DNA of 13,381 nt from CAZTAR01 sp043813895 (GTDB lineage Bacteria; Planctomycetota; Phycisphaerae; UBA1845; UTPLA1). Under the pieces are notes generated by a model. It was given only the letters and a program-made list of their open reading frames with translations, did no database searches and had not been told where the DNA came from. The translations under genes were made by a program, and so were the position numbers. Of the stretch, positions 1 through 8,158 are shown piece after piece (the stretch's first letter is position 1; each line of letters opens with the position of its first letter). Location: assembly GCA_043813895.1 (NCBI GenBank), contig JBDRKQ010000226.1:1-13381 (forward strand), read 5' to 3'.

Positions 1-711
1 GCCGGCACTGGCGGCTGCCGCCTGACGCGCGATCAGGTGATGCAGCTTGTCATCGAGCTTGTCCAGTTCGGCAATAACGCGGCGCCGGGCTTGAAATTCA
101 ACTGGGATCAGAACATCGAAGCGCTGGAATCCGACTGCATGGACGTTTTGCCTCCGCCATTCCAGCCGTGTTTTTCCCAATGCAGCCTTACGGGGGTGCC
201 GAACAACAATCCCCGGCAGATCAACCTGACTTGGTTTATTGAGAACATCGTGAACCAAGGACCCGGCGGCGGCGGCGGACTCCTCAACGGAAACAATTAC
301 ATCAACGATGATTGCACGATAAACATCTATTTCGTTGGCAATGTGCTTGACAATCAGAATCAACTCTTGGCTGCGGCGACGATACCGCCGAACCAGATGG
401 GCATTCCAGATTTCGTTTTTATCAACGATCTCGCCCTCACGAGCTGCACGAACCCGACCGACCCGAACCAGATTCGGGATCGCAAGACGCTCACTCATGA
501 GGTTGTCTGCCACTGGTTACAACGCTTGGGGGATGCCGCGCATCCGGCTGCAACGCCCGCAAATCCTTGTCCACAGAATCTCTGTATCGGTGGCGATATA
601 TTGCTCTCCGGCCCTTGTCAGGGCGTCTATAATGGTAAGAGGCCAGCACAGGTGCCGACCACGGTGCAACAGCAGATTGTTAACCTAAATCAGGGGTGCC
701 CACCGCCATGA
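1..711 (+). CDS. Exported zincin-like (metalloprotease-like) protein, 3' part
   Basis: The frame is open from base 1, so the gene starts upstream of the window and only its C-terminal 236 residues are seen; the GTG at 37 and ATG at 40 are internal codons. The chain is rich in Cys, Asn and Pro, as exported proteins often are. A segment at about 481-540 reads LTHEVVCHWLQRLGD, resembling the zinc helix of metzincins and pappalysin-like peptidases (HEVGHWL), but with one residue extra, giving HExxxH instead of HExxH. The stretch before it (INIYFVGN, then FVFINDLAL) resembles the beta strands that precede the zinc helix in such folds. The later DILLSG followed by VPTTVQQQIVNLN recalls the Met-turn region and final helix. 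The family assignment is inference; activity is doubtful given the altered motif. The stop overlaps the next start (ATGA at 708-711), so the two genes are probably translationally coupled. Confidence 0.6.
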   Translation, partial: AGTGGCRLTRDQVMQLVIELVQFGNNAAPGLKFNWDQNIEALESDCMDVLPPPFQPCFSQCSLTGVPNNNPRQINLTWFIENIVNQGPGGGGGLLNGNNYINDDCTINIYFVGNVLDNQNQLLAAATIPPNQMGIPDFVFINDLALTSCTNPTDPNQIRDRKTLTHEVVCHWLQRLGDAAHPAATPANPCPQNLCIGGDILLSGPCQGVYNGKRPAQVPTTVQQQIVNLNQGCPPP

Positions 712-1628
712 CTACCGAAAGAATCAAACGACCACTCCGAACCTGTCTCGCCTTTCTGTTTGCAGTGGCGACCGTGTCTCAATCTCAATCCGCGTTGGGC
801 GACGACCGTCCAGACCTGAACGAGGACCTCGCGTACATCAACTCAAGCTTGGACCGCGTGCAATCGGGTACGGATGCGAATGCTGTGATCGACGGATTGC
901 GGGCCATCGCTTCCCGCGACGGCGTTGATCCGTCCATAGGCGTGATTGCGCTTCGCGCCATGATCCATCTCGCCAAGGACAATGCGCTAATCCAGGATTA
1001 CCTCCTGCGCGTCATCCGGAACGCGGCGAACGATACGGTTGTCAACGAAGCCTGTGCGCTGATTGTCTACGTGGCCGATCAGAAGGGCCGCAAAGCGCTT
1101 CTCCATGAAGTTGCCGAGGCATGGAAAGGCGAGCGACTGCATCCGGCAATGGAGTCGCTGGCGACCCTAGGAGACGCGGCATTCGCGGAGTGGATACAGC
1201 GCACCGCCAAGACATTAAAGGAAGACGATCCGCGAACCCGATTCTTTAGGACGCTCGCCGAGAAGATTCAGCTTCAAACGCCCCCCGCCAACCTCATCGC
1301 ATACCTGAAGTCAGGCAGTAAGAGTCTCGATCGGGCGTGGGTTGTTCGTCAAGCCGTGCGGCATGGAATACCGCGAAGGGAAATCCGAAGTGCCGTGCTG
1401 ACGGCAATCGAGCACGAGACCAAGCCGGACACCCTCAAGTCTAATCTTGATCTTCTCATCGCATGCGAAGAGTGCGGTATCTTTACGGCAAAGGACGCAT
1501 CCGAAATCGCCCTTGTGCAAGACACAAGGAACCTTAGAAATGTGATGACGCATGAAGGGTCTTCCCTCACTTGGGCTACTCTCCCGCAAGTCCTGAGAGC
1601 GAAGTTCTATCGGCTTGATTTACCCTGA
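708..1628 (+). CDS. Secreted all-helical protein of unknown function
   Basis: I do not recognise this 306-residue protein. The ATG at 708 is chosen because it overlaps the preceding stop (ATGA) and has AGGGG at 692-696 upstream; an in-frame GTG at 696 would add four residues. The N-terminus is a typical Sec signal: basic residues (ERIKRPLR), a hydrophobic core (CLAFLFAVATV) and a small-residue region ending SALG before an acidic mature start (DDRPDLNED). The rest looks like consecutive amphipathic helices, for example the blocks around IGVIALRAMIHLAKDN, NEACALIVYVADQKGRKAL and HPAMESLATLGDAAFAEW, suggesting a HEAT-like solenoid, though no clear repeat consensus can be drawn by eye. Coupling to the upstream zincin-like gene suggests a joint extracytoplasmic role. 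There is no evidence of an enzyme active site. Confidence 0.7.
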   Translation: MTTERIKRPLRTCLAFLFAVATVSQSQSALGDDRPDLNEDLAYINSSLDRVQSGTDANAVIDGLRAIASRDGVDPSIGVIALRAMIHLAKDNALIQDYLLRVIRNAANDTVVNEACALIVYVADQKGRKALLHEVAEAWKGERLHPAMESLATLGDAAFAEWIQRTAKTLKEDDPRTRFFRTLAEKIQLQTPPANLIAYLKSGSKSLDRAWVVRQAVRHGIPRREIRSAVLTAIEHETKPDTLKSNLDLLIACEECGIFTAKDASEIALVQDTRNLRNVMTHEGSSLTWATLPQVLRAKFYRLDLP

Positions 1629-1798
1629 GGGCCTATCGGCATGGGCATCTATGCGCGCTCCCGAATCTCGCCCCGGCCCCAGGTGAACGGGACCCGCTTC
1701 TGACGGGTAAACGCCGCGTCGGCGGATTTCCGCACGACTCCTCACGGTGCGTCTCCGACGGATTCGCGTGGTCGCCGGGAAGGAGTCCGGCAAGAAAG

Positions 1799-1885
1799 GG
1801 AACGAGAAGGGATTCTCGTTCCAGCGAGGTGTGCATAGCCCGACCTATGAGAAATTGGAACCGTCGGGGGCAACCCGACCTACGA
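1799..1885. repeat. Stem-loop and direct repeats in the kbl leader
   Basis: This lies in the 273-bp gap before kbl. A perfect 10-bp inverted repeat (GGAACGAGAA at 1799-1808, TTCTCGTTCC at 1813-1822, loop GGGA) has no T-run after it, so it is not a standard terminator. CCCGACCTATGA (1839-1850) and CCCGACCTACGA (1874-1885) are direct repeats 35 bp apart. The second copy also forms the right arm of a hairpin, GTCGGG (1863-1868) with CCCGAC (1874-1879), just ahead of the kbl ribosome binding site. Motifs of the CCCGACCTACGA type recur in many bacterial genomes, so a dispersed-repeat origin is likely. No gene is supported in 1629-1901. Confidence 0.5.
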
Positions 1886-1901
1886 AAATCGGAGCAACTA
1901 C

Positions 1902-3143
1902 ATGTTCGGCAAGATGAAAGACGATTTGCAGAAAGAACTGGCCTCCATTCGCGAGGCCGGTTTGTACAAGGAAGAGCGTTACATCCTCGGGCCGCAGGCC
2001 GCGGATATTGAGGTCGAGTATCCCGAGGGCGCGCCCAAGCAGAATGTCATCAACTTCTGCGCGAACAACTACCTCGGCCTCTCCTCGCACCCGAGGGTCA
2101 TCGAGGCGGCCAAGGACGCGCTGGAGACGCACGGCTTCGGCATGAGCAGCGTCCGCTTCATCTGCGGCACGCAGGACATCCACAAGCAGCTCGAGAAGCA
2201 GATCGCCGACTTCTTCAAGACTGAAGATACGATCCTGTACTGCGCCTGCTTCGACGCGAACGGCGGCGTCTTCGAGCCGCTGCTGACCAAGGACGACGCC
2301 ATCATCACGGACGCGCTGAACCACGCGTCGATCATCGACGGCATCCGCCTGTGCAAGGCCACGCGAAGCATCTACAAGACGAACGACATGGCGGACCTCG
2401 AGATCAGGCTCAAGGAAGCAAAGGACGCTCGATACCGCATCGTCGCGACAGACGGCGCGTTCAGCATGGACGGCACGGTCGCACAGCTCGACAAGATCTG
2501 CGATCTCGCGGACAAGTACGACGCCCTCGTCATGGTGGACGACTGCCACTGCACGGGCTTCATGGGCAAGACCGGCCGCGGTTCGACGGAGTATTGCGGC
2601 GTCATGGGCCGGGTGGATATCGTCACCGGCACGCTCGGCAAGGCGCTTGGCGGGGCCTCCGGCGGCTTCACGACCGGCCGCAAGGAAATCGTCGAGCTGT
2701 TGCGTCAGCGCAGCCGGCCGTACCTCTTCAGCAACACCGTCTCGCCGATCGTCGTCAAGGCATCCATCGCGGTCTTCGACATGCTGACCGAGTCCACCGA
2801 GCTTCGCGACAAGGTCGAGGCCAACACGAAGCGATTCCGCAAGGGCATGAGCGACGCCGGTTTCGACATCAAGCCCGGCGACCACCCGATCGTCCCGATC
2901 ATGCTGTACAACGCGAAGCTCGCTCAGGATGTCGCCCGCGACATGTACGCCGAGGGCATCTTCGTGATCGGCTTCTTCTATCCCGTAGTAGGCAAGGGCT
3001 TGGCGCGAATCCGTTGCCAGATGTCCGCCGCGCACGAATTCAGCCACATCGACAAGGCCGTCGCGGCGTTCACGAAGGTCGGCAAGAAGTACGACATCCT
3101 CGGCAAGAGCAAGGAACAGATCATCGCCAAATACGGCGAGTAG
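1902..3143 (+). CDS. kbl: Glycine C-acetyltransferase (2-amino-3-ketobutyrate CoA ligase)
   Basis: This 413-residue PLP enzyme of the alpha-oxoamine synthase family catalyses glycine + acetyl-CoA to 2-amino-3-oxobutyrate + CoA, the reverse of the second step of threonine breakdown through threonine dehydrogenase. Family signatures are clear: NFCANNYLGLSSHP (51-64), a GFGMSSVRFICGTQ block (78-91), DDCHCTGF (213-220) with the Asp and His that contact PLP, and the Schiff-base lysine in TGTLGKALGG (Lys247). The usual DDSHA is DDCHC here. The length is close to the roughly 400 of the family, with a slightly longer C-terminus. The ATG at 1902 has GGAG at 1891-1894, spacing 7. No threonine dehydrogenase gene lies in the window. 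It is separated from the BMC operon by 329 bp with a separate promoter, so joint function with the BMC is only a possibility. Confidence 0.93.
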   Translation: MFGKMKDDLQKELASIREAGLYKEERYILGPQAADIEVEYPEGAPKQNVINFCANNYLGLSSHPRVIEAAKDALETHGFGMSSVRFICGTQDIHKQLEKQIADFFKTEDTILYCACFDANGGVFEPLLTKDDAIITDALNHASIIDGIRLCKATRSIYKTNDMADLEIRLKEAKDARYRIVATDGAFSMDGTVAQLDKICDLADKYDALVMVDDCHCTGFMGKTGRGSTEYCGVMGRVDIVTGTLGKALGGASGGFTTGRKEIVELLRQRSRPYLFSNTVSPIVVKASIAVFDMLTESTELRDKVEANTKRFRKGMSDAGFDIKPGDHPIVPIMLYNAKLAQDVARDMYAEGIFVIGFFYPVVGKGLARIRCQMSAAHEFSHIDKAVAAFTKVGKKYDILGKSKEQIIAKYGE

Positions 3144-3163
3144 GATGCGACCACGCCCAGGAG

Positions 3164-3213
3164 CCCCCGGCCCAGCGATCCGGCTTGTCCCAAAGCTGGT
3201 TCTTCCCCGGGGG
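3164..3213 (+). terminator. Nested GC-rich stem-loop after kbl, possible terminator
   Basis: CCCCCGG (3164-3170) pairs with CCGGGGG (3207-3213), and inside it CCAGC (3172-3176) pairs with GCTGG (3195-3199). It begins about 20 bp after the kbl stop. There is no T-tract on the plus strand, so it may act as an mRNA 3' end or pause structure and not as an intrinsic terminator. Confidence 0.35.
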
Positions 3214-3316
3214 TGCGTTCATCATTTGGCCTAGAATCCCCTCTCGGCCCTCTGGCTGCTGCCGAAAAGGGATCCTCGACAGGAATGTGTGGTCGTAACG
3301 CTCGCGACACGCGGCA

Positions 3317-3361
3317 TGACGTCACTCGGCGGCATCGAGATACGCCGATGAGTTGACGTCA
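3317..3361. promoter_or_regulatory. Paired TGACGTCA palindromes upstream of the BMC promoter
   Basis: Two copies of the perfect 8-bp palindrome TGACGTCA lie at 3317-3324 and 3354-3361, centres 37 bp apart. Between them, CGGCG and CGCCG arms make the whole block roughly dyad-symmetric. The block sits upstream of the -35 box (3394) of the operon promoter, a position typical of activator sites or of an upstream operator pair. The cognate regulator is unknown and none is encoded in the window. Apart from this block, the promoter and the 3164-3213 stem-loop, I see nothing in the 3144-3472 gap. Confidence 0.5.
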
Positions 3362-3393
3362 CGTTAACCGCTCTGCCCGCGTGCTCCGGTTCC

Positions 3394-3422
3394 TTGACAG
3401 ATTGTGCGTATGGGCGTCTAAT
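3394..3422 (+). promoter_or_regulatory. Sigma-70-type promoter of the BMC operon
   Basis: A consensus -35 TTGACA (3394-3399) is followed after exactly 17 bp by TCTAAT (3417-3422), close to the TATAAT consensus. Transcription would begin near 3429, leaving a leader of about 44 nt before the ATG at 3473. The placement directly ahead of the first BMC gene makes this the likely main promoter of the 3473-9307 operon. Confidence 0.7.
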
Positions 3423-3472
3423 CGCTGCTTTGGGTTCCGATCTTACCCCCATGCACACGACGCAGAGACCCT

Positions 3473-4870
<1,398 letters not shown>

Positions 4871-4886
4871 ACGGCGTGAAGGCGTC

Positions 4887-4976
4887 GGGTGCCATGCCTT
4901 CACGGGACGGGTAGGCATGATCCTCCGACGACGAACATGCTTACCCGCGACTGCGTCGCGTGAAAGCATGGCACCC
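4887..4976. repeat. 90-bp nested palindromic element between deoC and BMC-T
   Basis: Outer arms GGGTGCCATGCCTTCACG (4887-4904) and CGTGAAAGCATGGCACCC (4959-4976) pair with one mismatch. Inner arms GGGTAGGCATG (4909-4919) and CATGCTTACCC (4936-4946) also pair with one mismatch. The whole fills most of the 131-bp gap and would fold into a long hairpin in the mRNA. It looks like a REP/MITE-type dispersed element, not a terminator, as no T-run follows. Confidence 0.75.
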
Positions 4977-5001
4977 AACGGGTTGGAGGTACAAGGAACA
5001 C

Positions 5002-5640
5002 ATGAGCCAAGTGGATTTACGAGCGTACGTTTTTCTGGATAGCCTCCAACCGCAGTACTCGGCCTTTCTGGCGACGATTGCCCAGGGCTATTTGCCCACG
5101 GCGGGGCAGGCATCGCTGTTCGTGGAGATATCCCCCGGCATCGAGATCAACCGCGTTACCGATATCGCGCTGAAGTCGACGAACGTGACGCCGGGCATGC
5201 AGATCGTCGAGCGTTTGTACGGCATGTTGGAAATCCATTCCGACTCGCAGGCGGACGTGCGCGCGGCAGGGGCGGCGATCCTCGATGCGCTCGATCTGCA
5301 GGAAGACCAGCGCCGCAAGCCGAAGCTCGCGTCGAGCCAGGTGATTCGCCATGTGGACGACTATCAGACGCAGCTCATCAACAGGATGCGGCACGGCAAC
5401 ATGATCCTGCCGGGCCAGACGTTGTACATCCTCGAGTGTGAGCCGGCCGCCTATTCGGCACTGGCGGCAAATGAAGCGGAGAAGGCGGCGAACATCAACA
5501 TCCTGGAAGTCCGATCGTTCGGCAGCTTCGGCCGGCTCTACCTCGGCGGAGAAGAGCGAGACATCGACGTCGGCTATCGGGCGGCGACACAGGCAATCGA
5601 AGGCGTCTCCGGCCGGCCGGAAGCGCCCGGAAAGAAATAG
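5002..5640 (+). CDS. BMC-T tandem-domain shell protein, double-layer (CsoS1D-like) type
   Basis: This 212-residue shell trimer subunit has two BMC domains. It closely resembles the Haliangium ochraceum stacked trimer HO_5816 as I remember that sequence (TYIFLDALQPQ there, AYVFLDSLQPQ here; ILPG and AANEAEKAA shared). Domain 1 spans about 1-100 and domain 2 about 115-205. GluArg at 70-71 (IVERLYGM) matches the conserved Glu-Arg pair that gates the large central pore in CsoS1D-type trimers. Such trimers stack face to face and are thought to admit bulky metabolites and cofactors such as NAD or CoA. The ATG at 5002 has GGAGG at 4985-4989 and AAGGA at 4993-4997; the frame extends upstream into the palindromic repeat, but those codons are not part of the family. 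It follows deoC in the operon. Confidence 0.93.
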   Translation: MSQVDLRAYVFLDSLQPQYSAFLATIAQGYLPTAGQASLFVEISPGIEINRVTDIALKSTNVTPGMQIVERLYGMLEIHSDSQADVRAAGAAILDALDLQEDQRRKPKLASSQVIRHVDDYQTQLINRMRHGNMILPGQTLYILECEPAAYSALAANEAEKAANINILEVRSFGSFGRLYLGGEERDIDVGYRAATQAIEGVSGRPEAPGKK

Positions 5641-5794
5641 GAATCGACGGCGGATTCGTATTTAAAGCCGTTAGCGATTGGGTGTAGCATGAGTGTGGCA
5701 CCGGCAAACGCGAAATGCCTTAAACATTGGACGCGGTGAGTCATTGGCGCGGTGAGTATCGCGCAACGCGTATCCGCGAAGGAGAATTACGGCA

Positions 5795-6103
5795 ATGGCA
5801 GAAGCCCTGGGAATGATCGAGACACGCGGTTTTGCCGCCATGGTGGAAGCGAGCGATGCCATGGTGAAGGCCGCGAAGGTCGAACTGGTGCATTACGAGA
5901 AGATCGGCGGCGGTTATGTGACTGCGATCGTCCGCGGTGACGTGGCGGCCGTGAAGGCGGCCTGCGACGCGGGCCAGGCGGCTGCGACGCGCGTCGGCGA
6001 ATTGGTGACGGTCCACGTCATCGCCCGGCCGCACACGAACGTCGACTTGGTGTTGCCGCTGGGGCGTGCCAAGGAGGCGTCCTCCGAAGGAAAGAGGAAG
6101 TAG
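5795..6103 (+). CDS. BMC-H hexameric shell protein
   Basis: This 102-residue single BMC (PF00936) domain protein starts ALGMIETRGFAAMVEASDAM, the standard opening of BMC-H proteins, and forms the hexamers that tile the shell facets. The pore loop is KIGGGY (36-41), small and glycine-lined, suited to passage of small polar metabolites. The edge lysine that packs neighbouring hexamers is expected near position 25-28 (VKAAK). The C-terminus after VHVIARPH is charged and probably disordered (SSEGKRK). Start ATG 5795 has AAGGAG at 5779-5784, spacing 10, one of the strongest ribosome binding sites in the operon and consistent with the high copy number needed for the major shell protein. It is the only BMC-H gene in the window. 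The 154-bp gap before it holds a short GCGGTGAGT direct repeat and no gene. Confidence 0.96.
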   Translation: MAEALGMIETRGFAAMVEASDAMVKAAKVELVHYEKIGGGYVTAIVRGDVAAVKAACDAGQAAATRVGELVTVHVIARPHTNVDLVLPLGRAKEASSEGKRK

Positions 6104-6243
6104 GCGATTGCGCTCGCCCGTTCTCGGAACGCACCCGCGCGAGCGGAATGTGGTGAGCGGGCGTGTTGTTATCGCCTGCCCCGGCGTCGCTGGGCGGTCC
6201 GGGCCCGCCGGGGGTGTGCAGTTCGGGAATGCGGAGTGCTCTG

Positions 6244-6546
6244 ATGATCCTCGCGAAAGTTGTCGGCACGGTCGTCTCGACGCGCAAAGAGCAGAGCATG
6301 GAGGGTCTGCGCTTCATGCTCGTGCAGCCGGTCGATGTCGTTGGCAAACCGTCCGGCGCACATGTCGTGGCGGCGGATGCCGTCGGGTCCGGCCCGGGCG
6401 AGTACGTCCTGTATGCATCGGGAAGTTCGGCCAGGCAGACGATCGCGACGGACAAGCGGCCCTGCGACGCAGTCATCATGGCGATCGTCGACAACTGGGA
6501 GATCGACGGCGTCTTCAAATACCACAAGGGCGAAGCGGAACGGTAA
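6244..6546 (+). CDS. BMC-P (EutN/CcmL family) pentameric vertex protein, first copy
   Basis: This 100-residue PF03319 protein forms pentamers that cap the shell vertices. The family pattern is plain: ILAKVVGTVVST at the start, LRFMLVQPVD, an AADAVGSGPGEYVLYASGSSAR block (about 44-63), and VIMAIVDNWEI near the end. The ATG at 6244 is preferred because it begins the family domain and has GGAG at 6233-6236, spacing 7; upstream in-frame starts at 6163 and 6229 would add unrelated residues. The 140-bp gap before it is very GC-rich and could form a GGCGG/CCGCC hairpin, but contains no supported gene. It is most like the pentamer gene beside the BMC-H in Haliangium, from memory. Confidence 0.93.
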   Translation: MILAKVVGTVVSTRKEQSMEGLRFMLVQPVDVVGKPSGAHVVAADAVGSGPGEYVLYASGSSARQTIATDKRPCDAVIMAIVDNWEIDGVFKYHKGEAER

Positions 6547-6570
6547 TGACCCGCGCATGAATAAGTTGCA

Positions 6571-6652
6571 CATTTCATATGGGTGGTACATTTCGTATGG
6601 GTGGTACGGGCATCATACCCGTGCGGCCACGGGCGGGACGCCCGTACCACCC
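6571..6652. repeat. Tandem 18-bp repeat and palindromic element before the aldehyde dehydrogenase
   Basis: CATTTCATATGGGTGGTA (6571-6588) is followed immediately by a copy with one change (6589-6606). The second copy runs into a perfect 13-bp inverted repeat, GGGTGGTACGGGC (6599-6611) and GCCCGTACCACCC (6640-6652), with an inner hairpin CCCGTG (6618-6623)/CACGGG (6628-6633). I associate palindromes with these arms with dispersed repeats in Planctomycetota and Verrucomicrobiota. It occupies the gap between the first BMC-P gene and the aldehyde dehydrogenase. Confidence 0.75.
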
Positions 6653-6684
6653 GTGCTTGCGGACTCCTCACAGGTAACTCAATC

Positions 6685-8158
6685 GTGCCAGGCCTGACGG
6701 ATCAACAAGTTGACAGCATCGCGCGGCGCGTGCTCCAGGAGTTGTCGGGTAGCGCGCGTACAGCGCCACCTGTTTCGCCGCCGCCCTCCCCGCCGGCAGC
6801 GACATCCATTCCGGCGACCCAGTCGTCCTGTCGCCGCGGGACGTTCAACACCGTCGACGAAGCGGTCGCCGCCGCCGCCCAGGCCTTTCTGGAATTCGAG
6901 AGCATGTCGCTGGCCGCCCGGGATGACATCATCGCGAGCATCCGCGAATCCATGCTGGCCCATGCCGAGTCGCTCGCCCGTGAGGCGCACGCCGAGACGG
7001 GCTTGGGCCGATGGCAGGACAAAGTCATCAAAAACAGGCTTGTCGCGAAGAAGACGCCGGGGACCGAGCACTTGACGCCGATCGCGACGACGGGCGACCA
7101 CGGTCTGACACTGATGGAACGGGCGCCGTTCGGGGTCATCGCCTCGATCACCCCCTGCACGAATCCAACTTCAACGATCATCTGCAACACGATCGGCATG
7201 TTGGCGGCCGGCAACTCGGTCGTGTTCAACGTCCATCCGACAGCGAAGCAAACTTCCATCAAGAATATCTCACTGCTCAACGAGGCGATTATCAGCGCCG
7301 GCGGCCCCGCGAACTTGGTGACCACGGTCGCGGAGCCGACGATCGAATCTGCACAGGCGTTGATGAAACATCCGGGGATTCGGCTGCTGGTCGTGACGGG
7401 GGGGGCCCGGCGTTGTCGAGGTGGCGATGCAGAGCGGCAAGCGCGCCGTCTGCGCCGGACCCGGCAACCCTCCAGTTGTCGTCGATGAGACCGCCGATAT
7501 CGAGAGAGCCGCTCGCAACGTGGTGTTGGGGGCCTCGTTCGACAACAACGTGATTTGTGTGGATGAGAAGGAGGTGTTCGTCGTCAACTGCGTGGCGGAC
7601 GCGTTCCTGGAGGCGATGAAGCCGCACGGGGCGGTTGTGTTGGACGCCGCTCAGACCCGGCGGCTGGAGAGCGTCGTGGTCAAGGAGCCCCGTCAGCCGC
7701 CGCAATCGAGCGGTTTGAACCGTGATCTCATCGGCAAGAACGCCGGGGAGATACTCGGCAGGATCGGGATCAAGGTGGGCGACGATATTCGATTGGCGGT
7801 GGTCGACGTGAGTCGGGATCATCCGCTCGTGTGGACCGAACAACTGATGCCCGTGCTCCCCGTCGTCCGCGTTGGCAACGTCGACGAGGCGATCGATCTG
7901 GCGCTGGCGGCCGAGGGCGGTCGGCGGCACACGGCGTCCATGCACTCGCGAAACATCGACAAACTCAGCCGCATGGCCCGCCTCATCAACTGCAGCATCT
8001 TCATCAAAAACGGCCCCTGCTATTCGGGCCTGGGCGAGGGCGGCGAGGGGTTCTCGTCCTTCACGATCGCCAGCCCGACAGGCGAGGGTCTGACCGGCCC
8101 CCAGAGCTTCAGCCGCCGCCGTCGCTGCGTGCTGGTGGACCACTTTAGGATCGTATGA
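6685..8158 (+). CDS. CoA-acylating aldehyde dehydrogenase (PduP/EutE-like), frameshifted as read
   Basis: The enzyme oxidises an aldehyde (here most likely acetaldehyde from DeoC) with NAD and CoA to acyl-CoA inside the BMC. The GTG start at 6685 is inferred from the domain limit and a weak AGGT upstream. Residues 4-20 (LTDQQVDSIARRVLQEL) are a predicted encapsulation peptide, followed by a Pro/Ala-rich linker to about 50. Core motifs include PFGVIASITPCTNPTSTI (148-165), LLVVTGG (234-240), GPGNPPVVVDETAD (258-271) and the catalytic cysteine in NNVICVDEKEV (Cys291 in corrected numbering). The frame breaks in a run of eight G at 7398-7405: with seven G the sequence reads TGGPGVVEVAM and continues to a 490-residue protein ending at 8158; as read, translation stops at 7488 after 267 residues, before the catalytic Cys. 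The stop overlaps the next start (ATGA). Confidence 0.9.

Noticed and set aside
1845..3047. 400-codon open frame on the minus strand opposite kbl
   Set aside because: It is the antisense of a clear PLP enzyme; the Asp/Val/Arg-rich translation matches no family and reflects GC-biased codon use.
6104..6243. GC-rich hairpin (GGCGG/CCGCC) between BMC-H and BMC-P
   Set aside because: The stem is only five bases, has no T-run, and such pairings are expected by chance in sequence this GC-rich.
6583..6684. Upstream extension of the aldehyde dehydrogenase frame through the palindrome
   Set aside because: The added residues (including GHGRDARTT) are the translation of the repeat element; the family homology and encapsulation peptide begin after the GTG at 6685.
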